The notes under the pieces are model-generated. The model saw only the letters and a list, made by a program, of their open reading frames with translations, did no database searches and had not been told where the DNA came from. Positions 1 to 12,932 of a stretch of 64,000 bases of DNA are shown one piece after another (within the stretch, counting starts at the first letter, position 1; every line of letters starts with the position of its first letter). The stretch comes from SAR324 cluster bacterium JCVI-SC AAA005. GTDB lineage: Bacteria > SAR324 > NAC60-12. Position numbers and translations under genes: made by a program. The stretch spans positions 1-64,000 of the forward strand of contig AGAU01000259.1 of the NCBI GenBank assembly GCA_000224765.2, in the 5' to 3' direction.

Positions 1-1182
1 TGACACTGAAGAAAAAGATTTTTAGCGAGGATGAGGAGACGATATTTGATGAAGTAGTAATTTACAAGAGAGGAAATTATTGGCAATTTAGAGTGTGGTT
101 AGAAAATGAAAAAAATATACTAGGAAGAGTTTAAAAATAATAAAGAAGACTATAGCTAGAGAAAAAGCAAAAGATTTATACCTAACAATTTATTCAAAAT
201 TACAAGAATGGAACAAGTTTTTTAGTAGACAGCACAGGAAGGTATAGATGCTTACTTGAAAGAGAGATATCATTATGTAATTACAGGATTAATCGTAGAA
301 AGAAGACACTAAGTTTTAGGGCAGCATTTAGATAAATTCTTAGCATTTGTTGGCAAAAATAAGAAACTAAAATAATTACGAGCAGATGATTTACTAAATT
401 ATTATAAGTATCGATTAAAAAAACGAACAATAAGGTGTAAATTAGCACGGTAAAAAATGAACAGTCGACAATAAATGCTTTGGTGAAATGGTTGTACAGG
501 AAAAATGAAATAGATATAGCAGAATTCGAATTTAAAAAATTACCAAAAATTAATAAAGGAAATGAAAACGTTAGGCGTAGCACGCTTACGTTGGAAGAAT
601 ATGCAAGATTAACGAGAGAAATGCTGAAATATATAGGAATGGGAAATAATTTAATTAGTGAATTAACAGAAAAATAATATAAAATTAGGTCAATAGCACA
701 ACATTATATTTTGATCTCTACTAATAGTAGTTTAAGGGTTGTTGAACAATTACAGTTGAAATGGAATGACGTTAAGATTGAAAAGCTAAAAATAGTGATG
801 GGGAGGAAGTAAAACTAGCATGCATAAAGATAAGAGCAGAGAACTGCTATGTAGGAAAGGATATTACTTGGAAAGATTAAAAGATATATTAGGAGAGAGA
901 AAAAAGATGACTATATTTTTAGCACTGATGGTATAAAAAATTAGAGTGGATGTAATAGAAGTATATTTTAAGAAAATGCTAGAAATAGCAAACGTGAAAG
1001 ACTGCGAAGAAAGAGGTATTGTACCTTATAGCTTACAGCATTTTATGATAACGTAGAGAATTATGGCAGGTTTGAGTTTGCAACAGGTTGCAGACATGTG
1101 TGGTACGAGTGTGTCGATGATAGAAAAAACATATTGGCACTTAAATGATGAAATGCGTAAAACAGCCGCACTAGCTGATTAA
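1..1182 (+). pseudogene. Decayed tyrosine recombinase (phage-type integrase)
   Basis: Pieces of one integrase are readable in order on the plus strand but in shifting frames with many stops. An N-terminal piece (about 30-135) contains VVIYKRGNYWQFRVWLENEK. A SAM-like core-binding piece lies at about 242-435. A third piece (about 467-677) contains STINALVKWLYRKNEIDIAE. The first catalytic Arg region reads TNSSLRVVEQLQLKWNDV (about 700-775). The tail at 1021-1182 reads RIMAGLSLQQVADMCG, then MIEKTYWHLNDEM. A stop falls where the HxxRHT-like box should be, near 1054. At least six lesions make it non-functional. The base composition is very AT-rich, as in decaying mobile DNA. The 5' end may lie before the window. 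Confidence 0.8.
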
Positions 1183-1230
1183 AGATTGAGGGAAGATGGA
1201 ACAATTGAGGTAATTTAGGAAGAATAAAAA

Positions 1231-1758
1231 ATGACAAGAGATTTGACAGTTGATGGCTTGAGAGATGTTAAAGACGTATTCTTTAATTCATTTACTGGAG
1301 AGGAAGCACTAATAACTTATCCAGTAATCAGTCAAATTATCACTAAAATTCCACAAATAATGTCTTTGTGCTTAGGTTGGGAGCAAGAAAAGAGAATCGT
1401 TAGAGCTATAGCGTTTACTCCAGCATTTTTTGATAGTTCCTCAGTAATTAGTGCATATATTCTTGCTTCTCTGGCTGTGCATAATACCTATCAAGAAAAT
1501 GGAACTACCATAAATTTAATCAATAAAGTAAAAAAAGATTTAAGCGATAAAGGCATAGATGCATTACTCGTATATAGAGATCCAAGTTATTACGGAAAAT
1601 ATGGTTTTGAAGTTGAATTAGGAAAACATTTTATACCACCTTACAAACTTCAATACGAGTTTGGATGGCAGGCATTGATGCTTAGTTCTACGCAAATTGA
1701 AAACACAGAGTTTCACTTTACGTGTGTAGAAGCATTATCGGATGCAACGCTTTGGTAG
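1231..1758 (+). CDS. GNAT family N-acetyltransferase (YhbS-like)
   Basis: A 175-residue protein of the GCN5-related acetyltransferase type, which transfers acetyl from acetyl-CoA to an amine; the substrate is unknown. The clearest sign is the segment around residues 112-140, ALLVYRDPSYYGKYGFE, followed by an FIPPYKL stretch. This is the typical 'GDPxYYxxFGF' end of YhbS-like members. The ASLAVH segment near residues 75-85 occupies the acetyl-CoA binding region but lacks the full QxxGxG/A signature, so activity is uncertain. The gene lies between two dead integrase remnants and shares their AT-rich codon use, so it is probably cargo of an old mobile element. Its length is normal for the family and the reading frame is intact. 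Confidence 0.7.
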   Translation: MTRDLTVDGLRDVKDVFFNSFTGEEALITYPVISQIITKIPQIMSLCLGWEQEKRIVRAIAFTPAFFDSSSVISAYILASLAVHNTYQENGTTINLINKVKKDLSDKGIDALLVYRDPSYYGKYGFEVELGKHFIPPYKLQYEFGWQALMLSSTQIENTEFHFTCVEALSDATLW

Positions 1759-1762
1759 TTTT

Positions 1763-2035
1763 TCAAATCAATTCAGCAGCACTGCGCATCTGCTCATCGT
1801 TAACGTCAACATAGCACTGTGTTGTCTGTATGCTGGCATGTCCAGCCATCTCTGCTAGCACCCGTACCTCAACTCCCTTGCTCCTAAGTTCCGTTAGCCA
1901 GGCATGCCTACCGCTGTGACTGGGCACCGACTATACCTGCTCTCTGGTAAAGCCTTTGTAGGTTGCTGGGTTGGCTATGAGGTGTGAATTCTTCTGTGAA
2001 CTGAAAAGGTAGCTGTTTCTGCACTTCTGGCAAAA
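1763..2035 (-). pseudogene. Tyrosine recombinase C-terminal remnant
   Basis: On the minus strand the last 50 codons read SHSGRHAWLTELRSKGVEV, then LAEMAGHASIQTTQCYVDV, ending with a stop at 1763-1765. This is the box II Arg-His, GHxS and catalytic Tyr end of a Xer/phage-type integrase. Just upstream (about 1930-2035) the matching sequence NLQRLYQRAGIVGAQ continues in another frame, so there is a frameshift near 1925. No N-terminal half is present. It is more GC-rich than, and unrelated in sequence to, the remnant at 1-1182, so two different elements have used this place. Confidence 0.75.
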
Positions 2036-2087
2036 CTGCTATGCTTCTCTATTTTTTGTTGGGAATTCACTAATTTTTAATTCAACT

Positions 2088-2112
2088 AAACAAGGCTTAT
2101 CAAGCCTTGTTT
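2088..2112 (+). terminator. Rho-independent terminator hairpin
   Basis: A perfect 11-bp stem (AAACAAGGCTT / AAGCCTTGTTT) with a 3-nt loop ATC runs straight into a T-rich tract (TTTTTAATTTTA). It reads best on the plus strand. No intact plus-strand gene ends next to it, so it may be left over from the mobile segment. Confidence 0.6.
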
Positions 2113-2676
2113 TTAATTTTATACTTTAGCTATTTTTAGTGTTTTAAACCATACTAATGGGGTTTCAGTCCAGGCTGTTTTGACAGTTTTTCAATTTGGA
2201 ATAAATCGATTTTTTAATTTTAAAAATTACTGATATATTTATTAAATTTATAGAAATAAACACTTATAGAAATAACTGGAAAACATGATCTTTGCATTTA
2301 TAATAAATTCCTTATCCTTATTCTGAGTCATTGGCATACTTGAAAAACCTTATCATAGAAACTGATATATATGATGTTTTATTAGGTTATTTAGCCGTAT
2401 TAGCTGTTCTCGATTAGCAAGCAGAGACTTAACAAGCCGCTATGAGTCTGCTTTGCGATTGTGTGTACCAATCCTGCCAAAAATTTCCTAATGTTAGAAT
2501 CTCGCTTTGTACTTTTCTGAACTCTGATGGAATTATGGAGGGTGGAAATTTGTTGTATTACTAGGGGAAGATGGAGCAGAGGCCCAGAACTCCTGATAAC
2601 TCAATCAATGAGCTTCAGAAACTAGCTTTTTTTGAAAAGTGAAGAGCGCTGAGGATGGGAATGAGCTTCAGAAACC
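2113..2676. other. AT-rich gene-free stretch with a short direct repeat
   Basis: No credible coding frame is seen on either strand. The first 300 bases are strongly AT-rich. Near the end, a 16-bp sequence (AATGAGCTTCAGAAAC) occurs twice, at 2607-2622 and 2660-2675, just downstream of the sthA stop codon. This is probably the junction between the decayed accessory segment and the core block. Confidence 0.5.
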
Positions 2677-4089
2677 TCAGAGTGAGTCGTAATCTAAGCG
2701 ATTCATGCCGTTGAAAGCAGCAATTCGATAGGCCTCATCGAGAGTTGGTACATTGAAAACTGAGTTGATGAAGAACTTAATAGTCCCTTCAAAGTGCAAC
2801 ACACAGTTGCCTAGGTGGATCAACTCAGGTGCACGTGGTCCAATAATGTGCACACCTAGTAAACGCAAGGTTTCAGGGCAGAAGAGCAGTTTTAGAATTC
2901 CTTCCTGTTCTCCCATGATATGTGCCCGAGAGATTTCCTTGAAATGGGCAATTCCCACTTCGTAAGGAATTCTGGCATCCGTCAGTTCTTCCTCTGATCT
3001 CCCTACATAAGCAACCGCTGGAATTGTCCAGATACCGTAGGGCAGTTCTCTCGGAATGCGCTCATTTTCCAGTTGCCCAAATGCGTGCAGCGTAGCAATC
3101 CTCGCTTGCAGCAAAGACGTGGAAGCCAGGGCAGGGAAACCGACCACATCACCAACAGCGTAGATGTTTGGGATACTTGTTTGGTAGTATTCATTCGTAT
3201 GAATCAAACCGTTATGACCCAACTCAACACCAATTTCCTCCAATCCCAATTTATCAGAATTCGCAACGCGACCAGCTGCCAGCATGACGGTAGAGCATGG
3301 TAATGTCTTACCACTCTCCAACTCCACTTGAACTTCCTGCGGTGAGATCTTGACGATCTGTTTCACGTTCTCGCCAAGGCGCATCGTGATTCGCTGATTG
3401 CGCATTCGATAAACGAGAGCCTCTGCAATTTCTCGATCCAAAAAAGGCATAACATGCCGATCCCGAGCGATTAGATTGACGCGAATCCCTAACTTAGCAA
3501 AGATACAGGCGTACTCACAACCAATGACGCCAGCACCGATGATCGTGATTTTTTTTGGAAGTTTCTCAATCTTGAGGATCGTATCAGAGTCAAAGACGCA
3601 CTCATTGTCGAGCTGAGCCCAATCGGCTTTTCGTGGAGCAGAACCTGTAGCAACAACTGTATAGTCAGTGGTAATCTGATAAGGTTCCTCGTCTGGATGG
3701 GCAGGTTGAATCCGCAGTTCAGTTGGACTGAGGAATTGGCAACGCCCTCTCTCAAGAGCGACTCGATTCTTCATTAAGTTGCGACGCAGCTTGCTCTCCT
3801 GCTCACCGATCACGATTTCCTTGCGATACATCAACTCTTCGGTGCTGACGTTCTCACGCATGGAGATTTCAATTCCATGAGTTCGACGGCGCAGCAACTC
3901 CAGATTGACAACTGTCTCTCGCAACGACTTGGATGGAATCGTACCTGTGTGCAAGGAGGCACCACCAAGTTTCTCCCGTTTGTCTATCAGAAAAACTCGC
4001 TTCTTCAGCTTACTGGCTTGGATTGCTGCTTTTTCGCCCGCTGGGCCAGAACCGACGATAGCAATGTCGTAGTGCCGAATTTCCTGCAT
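2677..4089 (-). CDS. sthA: Soluble pyridine nucleotide transhydrogenase SthA
   Basis: A flavoprotein of the disulfide-reductase fold that exchanges reducing equivalents between NADPH and NADH in the cytosol. Its 470 residues are close to the 466 of E. coli SthA. The N-terminal FAD site IVGSGPAGE is at residues 11-19. The SthA hallmark HTGTIPSKSLRE follows at 47-58; the redox Cys pair of related lipoamide dehydrogenases is absent, as expected for this family. ATGSAPR lies at 147-153, the NAD(P) site IIGAGVIGCEYA near 183-194, and the second FAD motif YAVGDVVG near 310. It is the last gene of the minus-strand block, 157 bp after der, so it may have its own promoter. No clear Shine-Dalgarno sequence precedes the ATG. 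Confidence 0.93.
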   Translation of the reverse strand: MQEIRHYDIAIVGSGPAGEKAAIQASKLKKRVFLIDKREKLGGASLHTGTIPSKSLRETVVNLELLRRRTHGIEISMRENVSTEELMYRKEIVIGEQESKLRRNLMKNRVALERGRCQFLSPTELRIQPAHPDEEPYQITTDYTVVATGSAPRKADWAQLDNECVFDSDTILKIEKLPKKITIIGAGVIGCEYACIFAKLGIRVNLIARDRHVMPFLDREIAEALVYRMRNQRITMRLGENVKQIVKISPQEVQVELESGKTLPCSTVMLAAGRVANSDKLGLEEIGVELGHNGLIHTNEYYQTSIPNIYAVGDVVGFPALASTSLLQARIATLHAFGQLENERIPRELPYGIWTIPAVAYVGRSEEELTDARIPYEVGIAHFKEISRAHIMGEQEGILKLLFCPETLRLLGVHIIGPRAPELIHLGNCVLHFEGTIKFFINSVFNVPTLDEAYRIAAFNGMNRLDYDSL

Positions 4090-4246
4090 ACGAATTTCTT
4101 ACTTGGGGAGGAAAGATTTAATTGATATCAGAATGCTGAAAACCTAATTCGCAACTGCTAAAGAATCTAGAGTAACCTTACCCTATGTCCTATTTCTCTC
4201 TTTTTTTTCTGTATGAACCTACAGAGAGTCAGTCAGATACTTCAGT

Positions 4247-8066
<3,820 letters not shown>

Positions 8067-8151
8067 TCACCGATCCGTTGATCGGTCCGGGTTCCTGCAA
8101 CTTCATTCAGCGATTGCTGGGGAGAGAGGAAGCAAAACAGAGGGGGAAGAC

Positions 8152-9216
8152 TCAGACGAATTGCCCTTGCACCACTTGAAAACTGCAACTCTTCGTATCT
8201 AATTTTTCTGGGCGTGTTGTTGAAGTTACGAAGATCTGATTCTGCAGTTGTGCAAAGAGCCCGAGCAGACGTTGTGAGACTTGTGCATCTAACTCGGAGA
8301 AAAGATCATCAAAAATCAGTATTGGATGTAAGGAATAATTGGAGAATAATAGCTGATTTATTGCAATTTTTAAAGACAAATTCGTGACTCTTAGTTCTCC
8401 CTGAGAAAAAAAATCTCGATCAATTTTTTCATCTAGAAATAGGTGGTAATTATCACGATGAGGACCAATCAGTGCGTAACCTAATTGCAGTTCACGATCA
8501 CGCTGTTCTTCCATCATTTTCTCCAATTGTTCCGCATCACTACACTGGACAGCAGGGTGGTAGCATAGTGATAGCTGCTCTGGTCGACCAGTAGCCATTT
8601 TGAAGAGTTCTACCAAGTGGGACAGCAGCTGTTCGGCAAAGGCTGCTCGACGCTGGATCAATTCCCAGCCTGTACGTGCCAGGACTTGATTCCAGGCAGA
8701 GAGCTGACGATCCTGACGCTGCCGCAACGCTGCGTTTTTTTCAGCCAGTACTTTGGTGTAGTCCTGAAGATGACGGAAGTAGCTTGGATCCAAGATGGAG
8801 ATGATTCTGTTGAAGAAGCGCCGCCGCTCTTGAGGGGGCCCTCGAAATAGCGCCACGTCCTCCGGAGTAAAACTCAGCGCCAGAAAGGAGAGTACATATT
8901 CCGAAGTGCGCTGGAACGGGGCATGATCCAGCCAAACCTGGCGACCTCGGGTTGAAAGGGTAATTTGCACTCGACGCAAAACCTGCTGTTGTTCTAGCAG
9001 AGCACTCATTCGAGCTCCATTAGCCTCACTGTCCCAAAGTTGCTGCGTCTTGCGAGTTCTGAAGGATTCTAGGTTGCAGAGATAGGCAATCGCTTCGACC
9101 AGGTTAGTTTTCCCTTGGCCGTTGTGACCATGTAGCCAATTGAGACCGGGTCCGAACTCGACCTGCAACTGTCGGTAATTTCGGAAGTGATGAAGTTCTA
9201 GCGAACGAATTACCAT
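8152..9216 (-). CDS. recF: DNA replication and repair protein RecF
   Basis: An SMC-like ATPase that loads RecA at single-strand gaps. At 354 residues it is near the usual 357. Walker A is GHNGQGKTN near residue 30, the signature region reads FFSQGELRVTNLSLK near 270, and Walker B with D-loop is ILIFDDLFSELD near 300. The start codon overlaps the end of dnaN (ATG inside ...GAATGGTAA), so translation is coupled to dnaN and no separate ribosome-binding site is needed. The order dnaN-recF-gyrB is the classic replication-origin neighbourhood order, here without dnaA. Confidence 0.95.
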   Translation of the reverse strand: MVIRSLELHHFRNYRQLQVEFGPGLNWLHGHNGQGKTNLVEAIAYLCNLESFRTRKTQQLWDSEANGARMSALLEQQQVLRRVQITLSTRGRQVWLDHAPFQRTSEYVLSFLALSFTPEDVALFRGPPQERRRFFNRIISILDPSYFRHLQDYTKVLAEKNAALRQRQDRQLSAWNQVLARTGWELIQRRAAFAEQLLSHLVELFKMATGRPEQLSLCYHPAVQCSDAEQLEKMMEEQRDRELQLGYALIGPHRDNYHLFLDEKIDRDFFSQGELRVTNLSLKIAINQLLFSNYSLHPILIFDDLFSELDAQVSQRLLGLFAQLQNQIFVTSTTRPEKLDTKSCSFQVVQGQFV

Positions 9217-10340
9217 TCAATGCGCAATGGCATGATGACAGCGAGGTATTCTTCATAGTCAGCGGCCCTAATCACGCTTGGGCTCATTGGGTTCTTGCAC
9301 TCTAACTTGACTCGCTCGGTCTGGATTACTCCCAGCGCATCCAACAGATAGCGTGAGTTGAATCCTACCTGAAAGTCTTCTCCGCTGTAATCTGCTTCCA
9401 TTTCATCACTCACTTCCCCATATTCAGCTTTTTCGCTCTCCAACCGTAGCTTCCCCTCGGTCAGGGTTAATTTGACCGGCTTGAGCTTTTCATAGCTGAT
9501 AGAAGAGACAATTCGCAGTGCGCTGACCAAACGTTCACGTTCGACAGTAGCCACCAAATGATTATCCTTGGGGATGATCGGATCGCAATTAGGGAACTTT
9601 CCCTCAATCAATCGAGTCTTGAAAGAAACCTGGCTACCAACAAACTGCATCACGCGGTCATCGAAGCTGATCGTGACTTCTTCTCCAAAAAGTTCTAGAG
9701 CTTTACGAATCTCTCCTAGCGCCTTGCGAGGAATGATCACATCAGAAACAGACTCAAAGGACGCAGACTCTACGCCCTTGAGCACTTGTGCCAAGCGGTG
9801 GCCATCTGTTGCCAACCACCTCGTCAGGTTTCCTTCCTTCGAAGAGAGGTTTACCCCCATCAAGTTTTTGCGGGATTCATTTGTTTGTGAAGCGAATAGT
9901 GTCATGTCAATGCACTGCTTTAGATCCTGGGCTGGTAGTGTTAGAGACTCTGGCAACTGTTCCAACTCGGTCTGTGGATAAAGACCTACCTCCACCAAAG
10001 GTAAGCGCATCTCAGAAGCCCCACTTGTGATATGCACCCAGTGCTGCTCTGTCGAACGGATTCGAATATCATTGCCCTGAAACTCCCGACAGATGTCGTA
10101 AACCTTCTTTGCATTCACACAAATACTTCCAGCTTGAATCACTTCTGCTGGGAAGTGTTCGATAATGGAAATTTCATAATCAGTTGCTGAGAATTCAGCT
10201 TCATGATGATTTCCGTCTTCCCCTGAAACAGTTCTTAATAAAAAGTTTGAGAGAATCGGTTTAGAAGCACTCTTATCAATAATGGAAATGATGTTCTGAA
10301 GAGCGCTACGAAGAACTTCCTGTTGAATTAGAATTTCCAT
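9210..10340 (-). CDS. dnaN: DNA polymerase III beta sliding clamp
   Basis: The ring-shaped processivity factor of the replicative polymerase. Its 376 residues form the usual three clamp domains; the start MEILIQQEVLRSAL and the end VIMPLRI are both typical. The segment GVNLSSKEGNLTRWLATDGH in the middle domain is a family hallmark. It is the first gene of a dnaN-recF-gyrB-der run, with overlaps of 7 bp into recF. No good Shine-Dalgarno sequence is seen. Upstream lies a repeat-rich AT-rich spacer (see 10366-10652) instead of dnaA. Confidence 0.96.
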   Translation of the reverse strand: MEILIQQEVLRSALQNIISIIDKSASKPILSNFLLRTVSGEDGNHHEAEFSATDYEISIIEHFPAEVIQAGSICVNAKKVYDICREFQGNDIRIRSTEQHWVHITSGASEMRLPLVEVGLYPQTELEQLPESLTLPAQDLKQCIDMTLFASQTNESRKNLMGVNLSSKEGNLTRWLATDGHRLAQVLKGVESASFESVSDVIIPRKALGEIRKALELFGEEVTISFDDRVMQFVGSQVSFKTRLIEGKFPNCDPIIPKDNHLVATVERERLVSALRIVSSISYEKLKPVKLTLTEGKLRLESEKAEYGEVSDEMEADYSGEDFQVGFNSRYLLDALGVIQTERVKLECKNPMSPSVIRAADYEEYLAVIMPLRIEW

Positions 10341-10365
10341 ATTTTTTTATAGTCGTAGTAGTAGT

Positions 10366-10652
10366 CTGTCGAGAACCTGTCGAGAACCTGTCGACTGGAT
10401 TGAAATGATTCAGCTTTTATAGCTTTTTAGGTTTGTCTAAAACTTGTTCAAACTTGTCTAAAACTTGGAGAGTGTAGCAATAAGAACGAACAATGAACAG
10501 GTTTTCGACAAGTTATCGAAAGGTTTTGAAAAGATTTTCGAAAACCTGTTCAAAACTAACCTAAAATACTGAAATTATATATATTTTATATTAAAATTTA
10601 AGAAATTCAGTAACCTGCTTGTCGAAAACCTGTCGACTGGCTTGAAATGACT
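10366..10652. repeat. Iteron-like repeats upstream of dnaN: candidate origin or regulatory region
   Basis: The 312-bp spacer between murI and dnaN holds five copies of the 11-mer CGARAACCTGT. They lie at 10370-10380 and 10381-10391 (exact tandem, plus), 10497-10507 (inverted), 10539-10549 (plus) and 10623-10633 (plus). A 14-mer TTGTCTAAAACTTG occurs twice, 21 bp apart, at 10433-10446 and 10454-10467. A shared AACCTGTCGACTGG followed by TTGAAATGA borders the array on both sides (near 10385 and 10627). A nearly pure A/T stretch lies at about 10570-10608. No perfect DnaA box (TTATCCACA) is seen. The layout resembles origins with iterons and an unwinding element, or a multi-site operator for dnaN. 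Confidence 0.55.
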
Positions 10653-11477
10653 TCATTTTTTGAAAAATGAGAATACTTCTTCTTGGTTCAGTGCTGTGAT
10701 CAATGGGAATGCACCAACATCCTCCAGCAGATGCATCATAGTCTTACGTTCTTCCATAGGAGTTGAGTAGGCACCAACGAAACGAATAGCCTCATCCAGA
10801 GACCATTGCTTGACCAGTTGTTGTGCAGCTATTTTATTCGGATTGATCAGAGATGGTTCAATACCGATGTTATCCAGAGCTTCCAAAAATAGATTTTCTC
10901 GCCAGCCGTAGTGCGTGCAGCCAAGCACAACAATCACTTTCCCCGGAGAAAGTGGTGGATTGGCACCGCTTAGGAATAGTCGGATATTTTCGATTATCCG
11001 AGTTCCGGTTAAATCGGAAGAGATCATATCTGCTAAACCTGGACAGGCAATCGACTGCGTATCCGGTAAAAGTCGATCGTACACCCCGGAATAAATTGTA
11101 GTCGGTGTTGCCAAAATAAGTAATCTGGAATATCCAAATTCTTTTATTTCTTCAAGGATAGCTTTGCGTGTCAACTCAAGCATTCCCTGAATTGGTAGTT
11201 TAGGAAGCTTAATTTCTGAGAGCAACGCTGAGAGAGTATGGCATGCAACAAAGATATGATCAGGTTGGTAACTATCTGCAAGGCGTCCTAGGAAAGTTTG
11301 AAAGACTTCCTGCTTTTCAGCTAATGACTCCATTGAGTTGTAGCTATGTTGGGGATCTGGGGCTGCGTTGACGTAGAGTAATTCTGTATTTTTTGCTGTA
11401 GGACCAGTAGGAGCTTTCAGTAGATCAGCGCAGACAGACAGCCCTCCCAGGCCTGAATCAGTGACTACCAGACGCAT
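10653..11477 (-). CDS. murI: Glutamate racemase
   Basis: Makes D-glutamate from L-glutamate for peptidoglycan precursors. Visible motifs are TDSGLGGLSV at the N terminus, the first catalytic Cys in ACHTLSA and the second in LGCTHYGW. The first box has His where ACNT is usual, a modest divergence. The 274 residues are normal in length. It lies 10 bp after the methyltransferase gene in the same direction and immediately before the dnaN spacer, so its 3' end borders the repeat array. Confidence 0.85.
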   Translation of the reverse strand: MRLVVTDSGLGGLSVCADLLKAPTGPTAKNTELLYVNAAPDPQHSYNSMESLAEKQEVFQTFLGRLADSYQPDHIFVACHTLSALLSEIKLPKLPIQGMLELTRKAILEEIKEFGYSRLLILATPTTIYSGVYDRLLPDTQSIACPGLADMISSDLTGTRIIENIRLFLSGANPPLSPGKVIVVLGCTHYGWRENLFLEALDNIGIEPSLINPNKIAAQQLVKQWSLDEAIRFVGAYSTPMEERKTMMHLLEDVGAFPLITALNQEEVFSFFKK

Positions 11478-11487
11478 GGAAGCTGCT

Positions 11488-12525
11488 TCAGTACCGATTG
11501 TTGAAAAGATAGTGCGAGATCAGCCATTCATTTCCACCACGAAATCCCCATACTTCTGAAGTCGCTAGGAAGAACATCCGCCAGCGCTGGAACCAGACAT
11601 CGGCATCTTCGCCATAAGTTTCACGAAAGGTTTTTAGAATTTCTCCCTTCTGTGAATCCATCATATGTAACCATGTATCAGCTGTCCGTTGATAATGTAA
11701 ACCACTCAGCACCCAGTGCTGCTCTAATAGCAAGTCTTTCTGGAAATAGAGTAGCAGATCGTTGGAAGGCATGATGCCACCTGTGAAGAAGTAACGCCCC
11801 ATCCAATTGGAATCTCCTTCAGAGGAAAAAGCGTAGGCGTAACGACGGTGGCTGAAGATATGGATGAAGAGTTTTCCTTCCGGTTTCAGCCAACAAGAAA
11901 TTCTCTCCAACAGTGAATGCCAGTTACGCATGTGCTCAAACATTTCTACTGAGACAACACGATCAAAGTGCAGTTCTGTAGTGAAGTCGTTCATATCGCA
12001 TGTTTCTACACTTAGGTTCGTCAGACCGAGCTCTTTGGCACGTGACGCAATAAATTCACGCTGAGGCCGAGAATTTGAAACAGCCAAAATTGAGGAGTTT
12101 GGATAATGCTTTGCTATCCATAAGGAGAGAGAACCCCAGCCACAACCGAGTTCGAGAATCTGTTGACCATTCTGCAACTGCGCTCTCTCACAAGTCAGAG
12201 CTAGCATGGAAGCTTCAGCATGCTCTAATTCTGTAACGCCTTCAGGGAAATGACAGCAACTGTACTTGAGATGTAGCCCTAAGACTAATTCAAAGAATCT
12301 CGGAGGTAGTTCATAGTGTTGCTCGTTTGCTTCTTGAGTGTGCAGAGCAATCGGACTCTGTCGCATCTCTTCAACAAACGCCATCATTGCTTGCCATTCC
12401 TGATCCGGACTCTCCCATGTTTGCTCTCGAAGACGCTGTAGCAAAAGCAGACGAATGCCAGCACGAGTCAGCAAATCTGGAATACGACCATTTTCGACGA
12501 GTTCAATCAGGAAACGTAAGAACAT
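11488..12525 (-). CDS. SAM-dependent methyltransferase of the cyclopropane fatty acid synthase type
   Basis: A class I methyltransferase: motif I is LELGCGWGSLSLW near residue 125, followed by SNSRPQREFI and the SVEMFEHMRNW segment typical of CFAS and coclaurine N-methyltransferase relatives. The 345 residues include an N-terminal helical part and a C-terminal part with HYQRTADTWL, also seen in CFAS-like proteins. The substrate cannot be told; a lipid or a small amine is possible. The ATG at 12525 is preferred over an in-frame TTG at 12531. It lies 10 bp upstream of murI and is probably co-transcribed with it. Confidence 0.8.
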   Translation of the reverse strand: MFLRFLIELVENGRIPDLLTRAGIRLLLLQRLREQTWESPDQEWQAMMAFVEEMRQSPIALHTQEANEQHYELPPRFFELVLGLHLKYSCCHFPEGVTELEHAEASMLALTCERAQLQNGQQILELGCGWGSLSLWIAKHYPNSSILAVSNSRPQREFIASRAKELGLTNLSVETCDMNDFTTELHFDRVVSVEMFEHMRNWHSLLERISCWLKPEGKLFIHIFSHRRYAYAFSSEGDSNWMGRYFFTGGIMPSNDLLLYFQKDLLLEQHWVLSGLHYQRTADTWLHMMDSQKGEILKTFRETYGEDADVWFQRWRMFFLATSEVWGFRGGNEWLISHYLFNNRY

Positions 12526-12606
12526 GTACAAGACACTTTGAAGGTTTAGAATAACAGACCTTCTCAGCGTAACCTATGTGGGATAACAGACAAGTGTAGA
12601 GAATTA

Positions 12607-12633
12607 AGCTTACTAGAGTAACTTTAGTAAGCT
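12607..12633 (-). terminator. Perfect inverted repeat, possible terminator
   Basis: AGCTTACTA (12607-12615) and TAGTAAGCT (12625-12633) are exact inverted copies, and the inner bases extend the stem to about 12 bp with a 3-base loop. It lies between the small lipoprotein gene and the methyltransferase gene. The run of T residues after it on the minus strand is weak, so an attenuator or RNA-stability hairpin is also possible. Confidence 0.4.
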
Positions 12634-12690
12634 AAGTTAAGTGAGTTGTGAGTTATAGAAAAAAGTGCGCACAGAGGCGCACAAAAGAGC

Positions 12691-12858
12691 TTATTTGGCG
12701 TCGCGACAGTAGTCGTTGTAGGGAAAGCCAATGCTCCCGTCGCAGAAACGACGGAGAATCAGGTACTCACCGCTGCAGCCAGTACTCACTAGAACCGTAC
12801 CCCCCAGTACGAGCCCCAGCACTAGCTTGCGGAAGAGCCGCTGTCGGAAGATGTGCAT
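12691..12858 (-). CDS. Small lipoprotein (55 residues)
   Basis: A short secreted lipoprotein. The start ATG at 12858 has GAGGTG 5 bases upstream. The first 24 residues are a lipoprotein signal: basic RQRLFRK, hydrophobic LVLGLVLGGTVLV, then the lipobox STGC with the Cys that would be lipidated. The mature part is only about 30 residues with two Cys (RRFCDG, YNDYCRDAK) that could pair in the periplasm. No family is recognised. It follows the FGE-type lipoprotein gene by 74 bp in the same direction. Confidence 0.7.
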   Translation of the reverse strand: MHIFRQRLFRKLVLGLVLGGTVLVSTGCSGEYLILRRFCDGSIGFPYNDYCRDAK

Positions 12859-12932
12859 GGACACCTCATAATCGAATGGAAGCAAGAGAAACAGACACAA
12901 TAGATGGGTATCAATTTTTGTGCCCCAAGTTA

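Noticed and set aside
9973..9981. TGTGGATAA, a perfect DnaA-box complement, inside dnaN
   Set aside because: Single copy inside a coding region with no further boxes close by; probably chance and not the origin.
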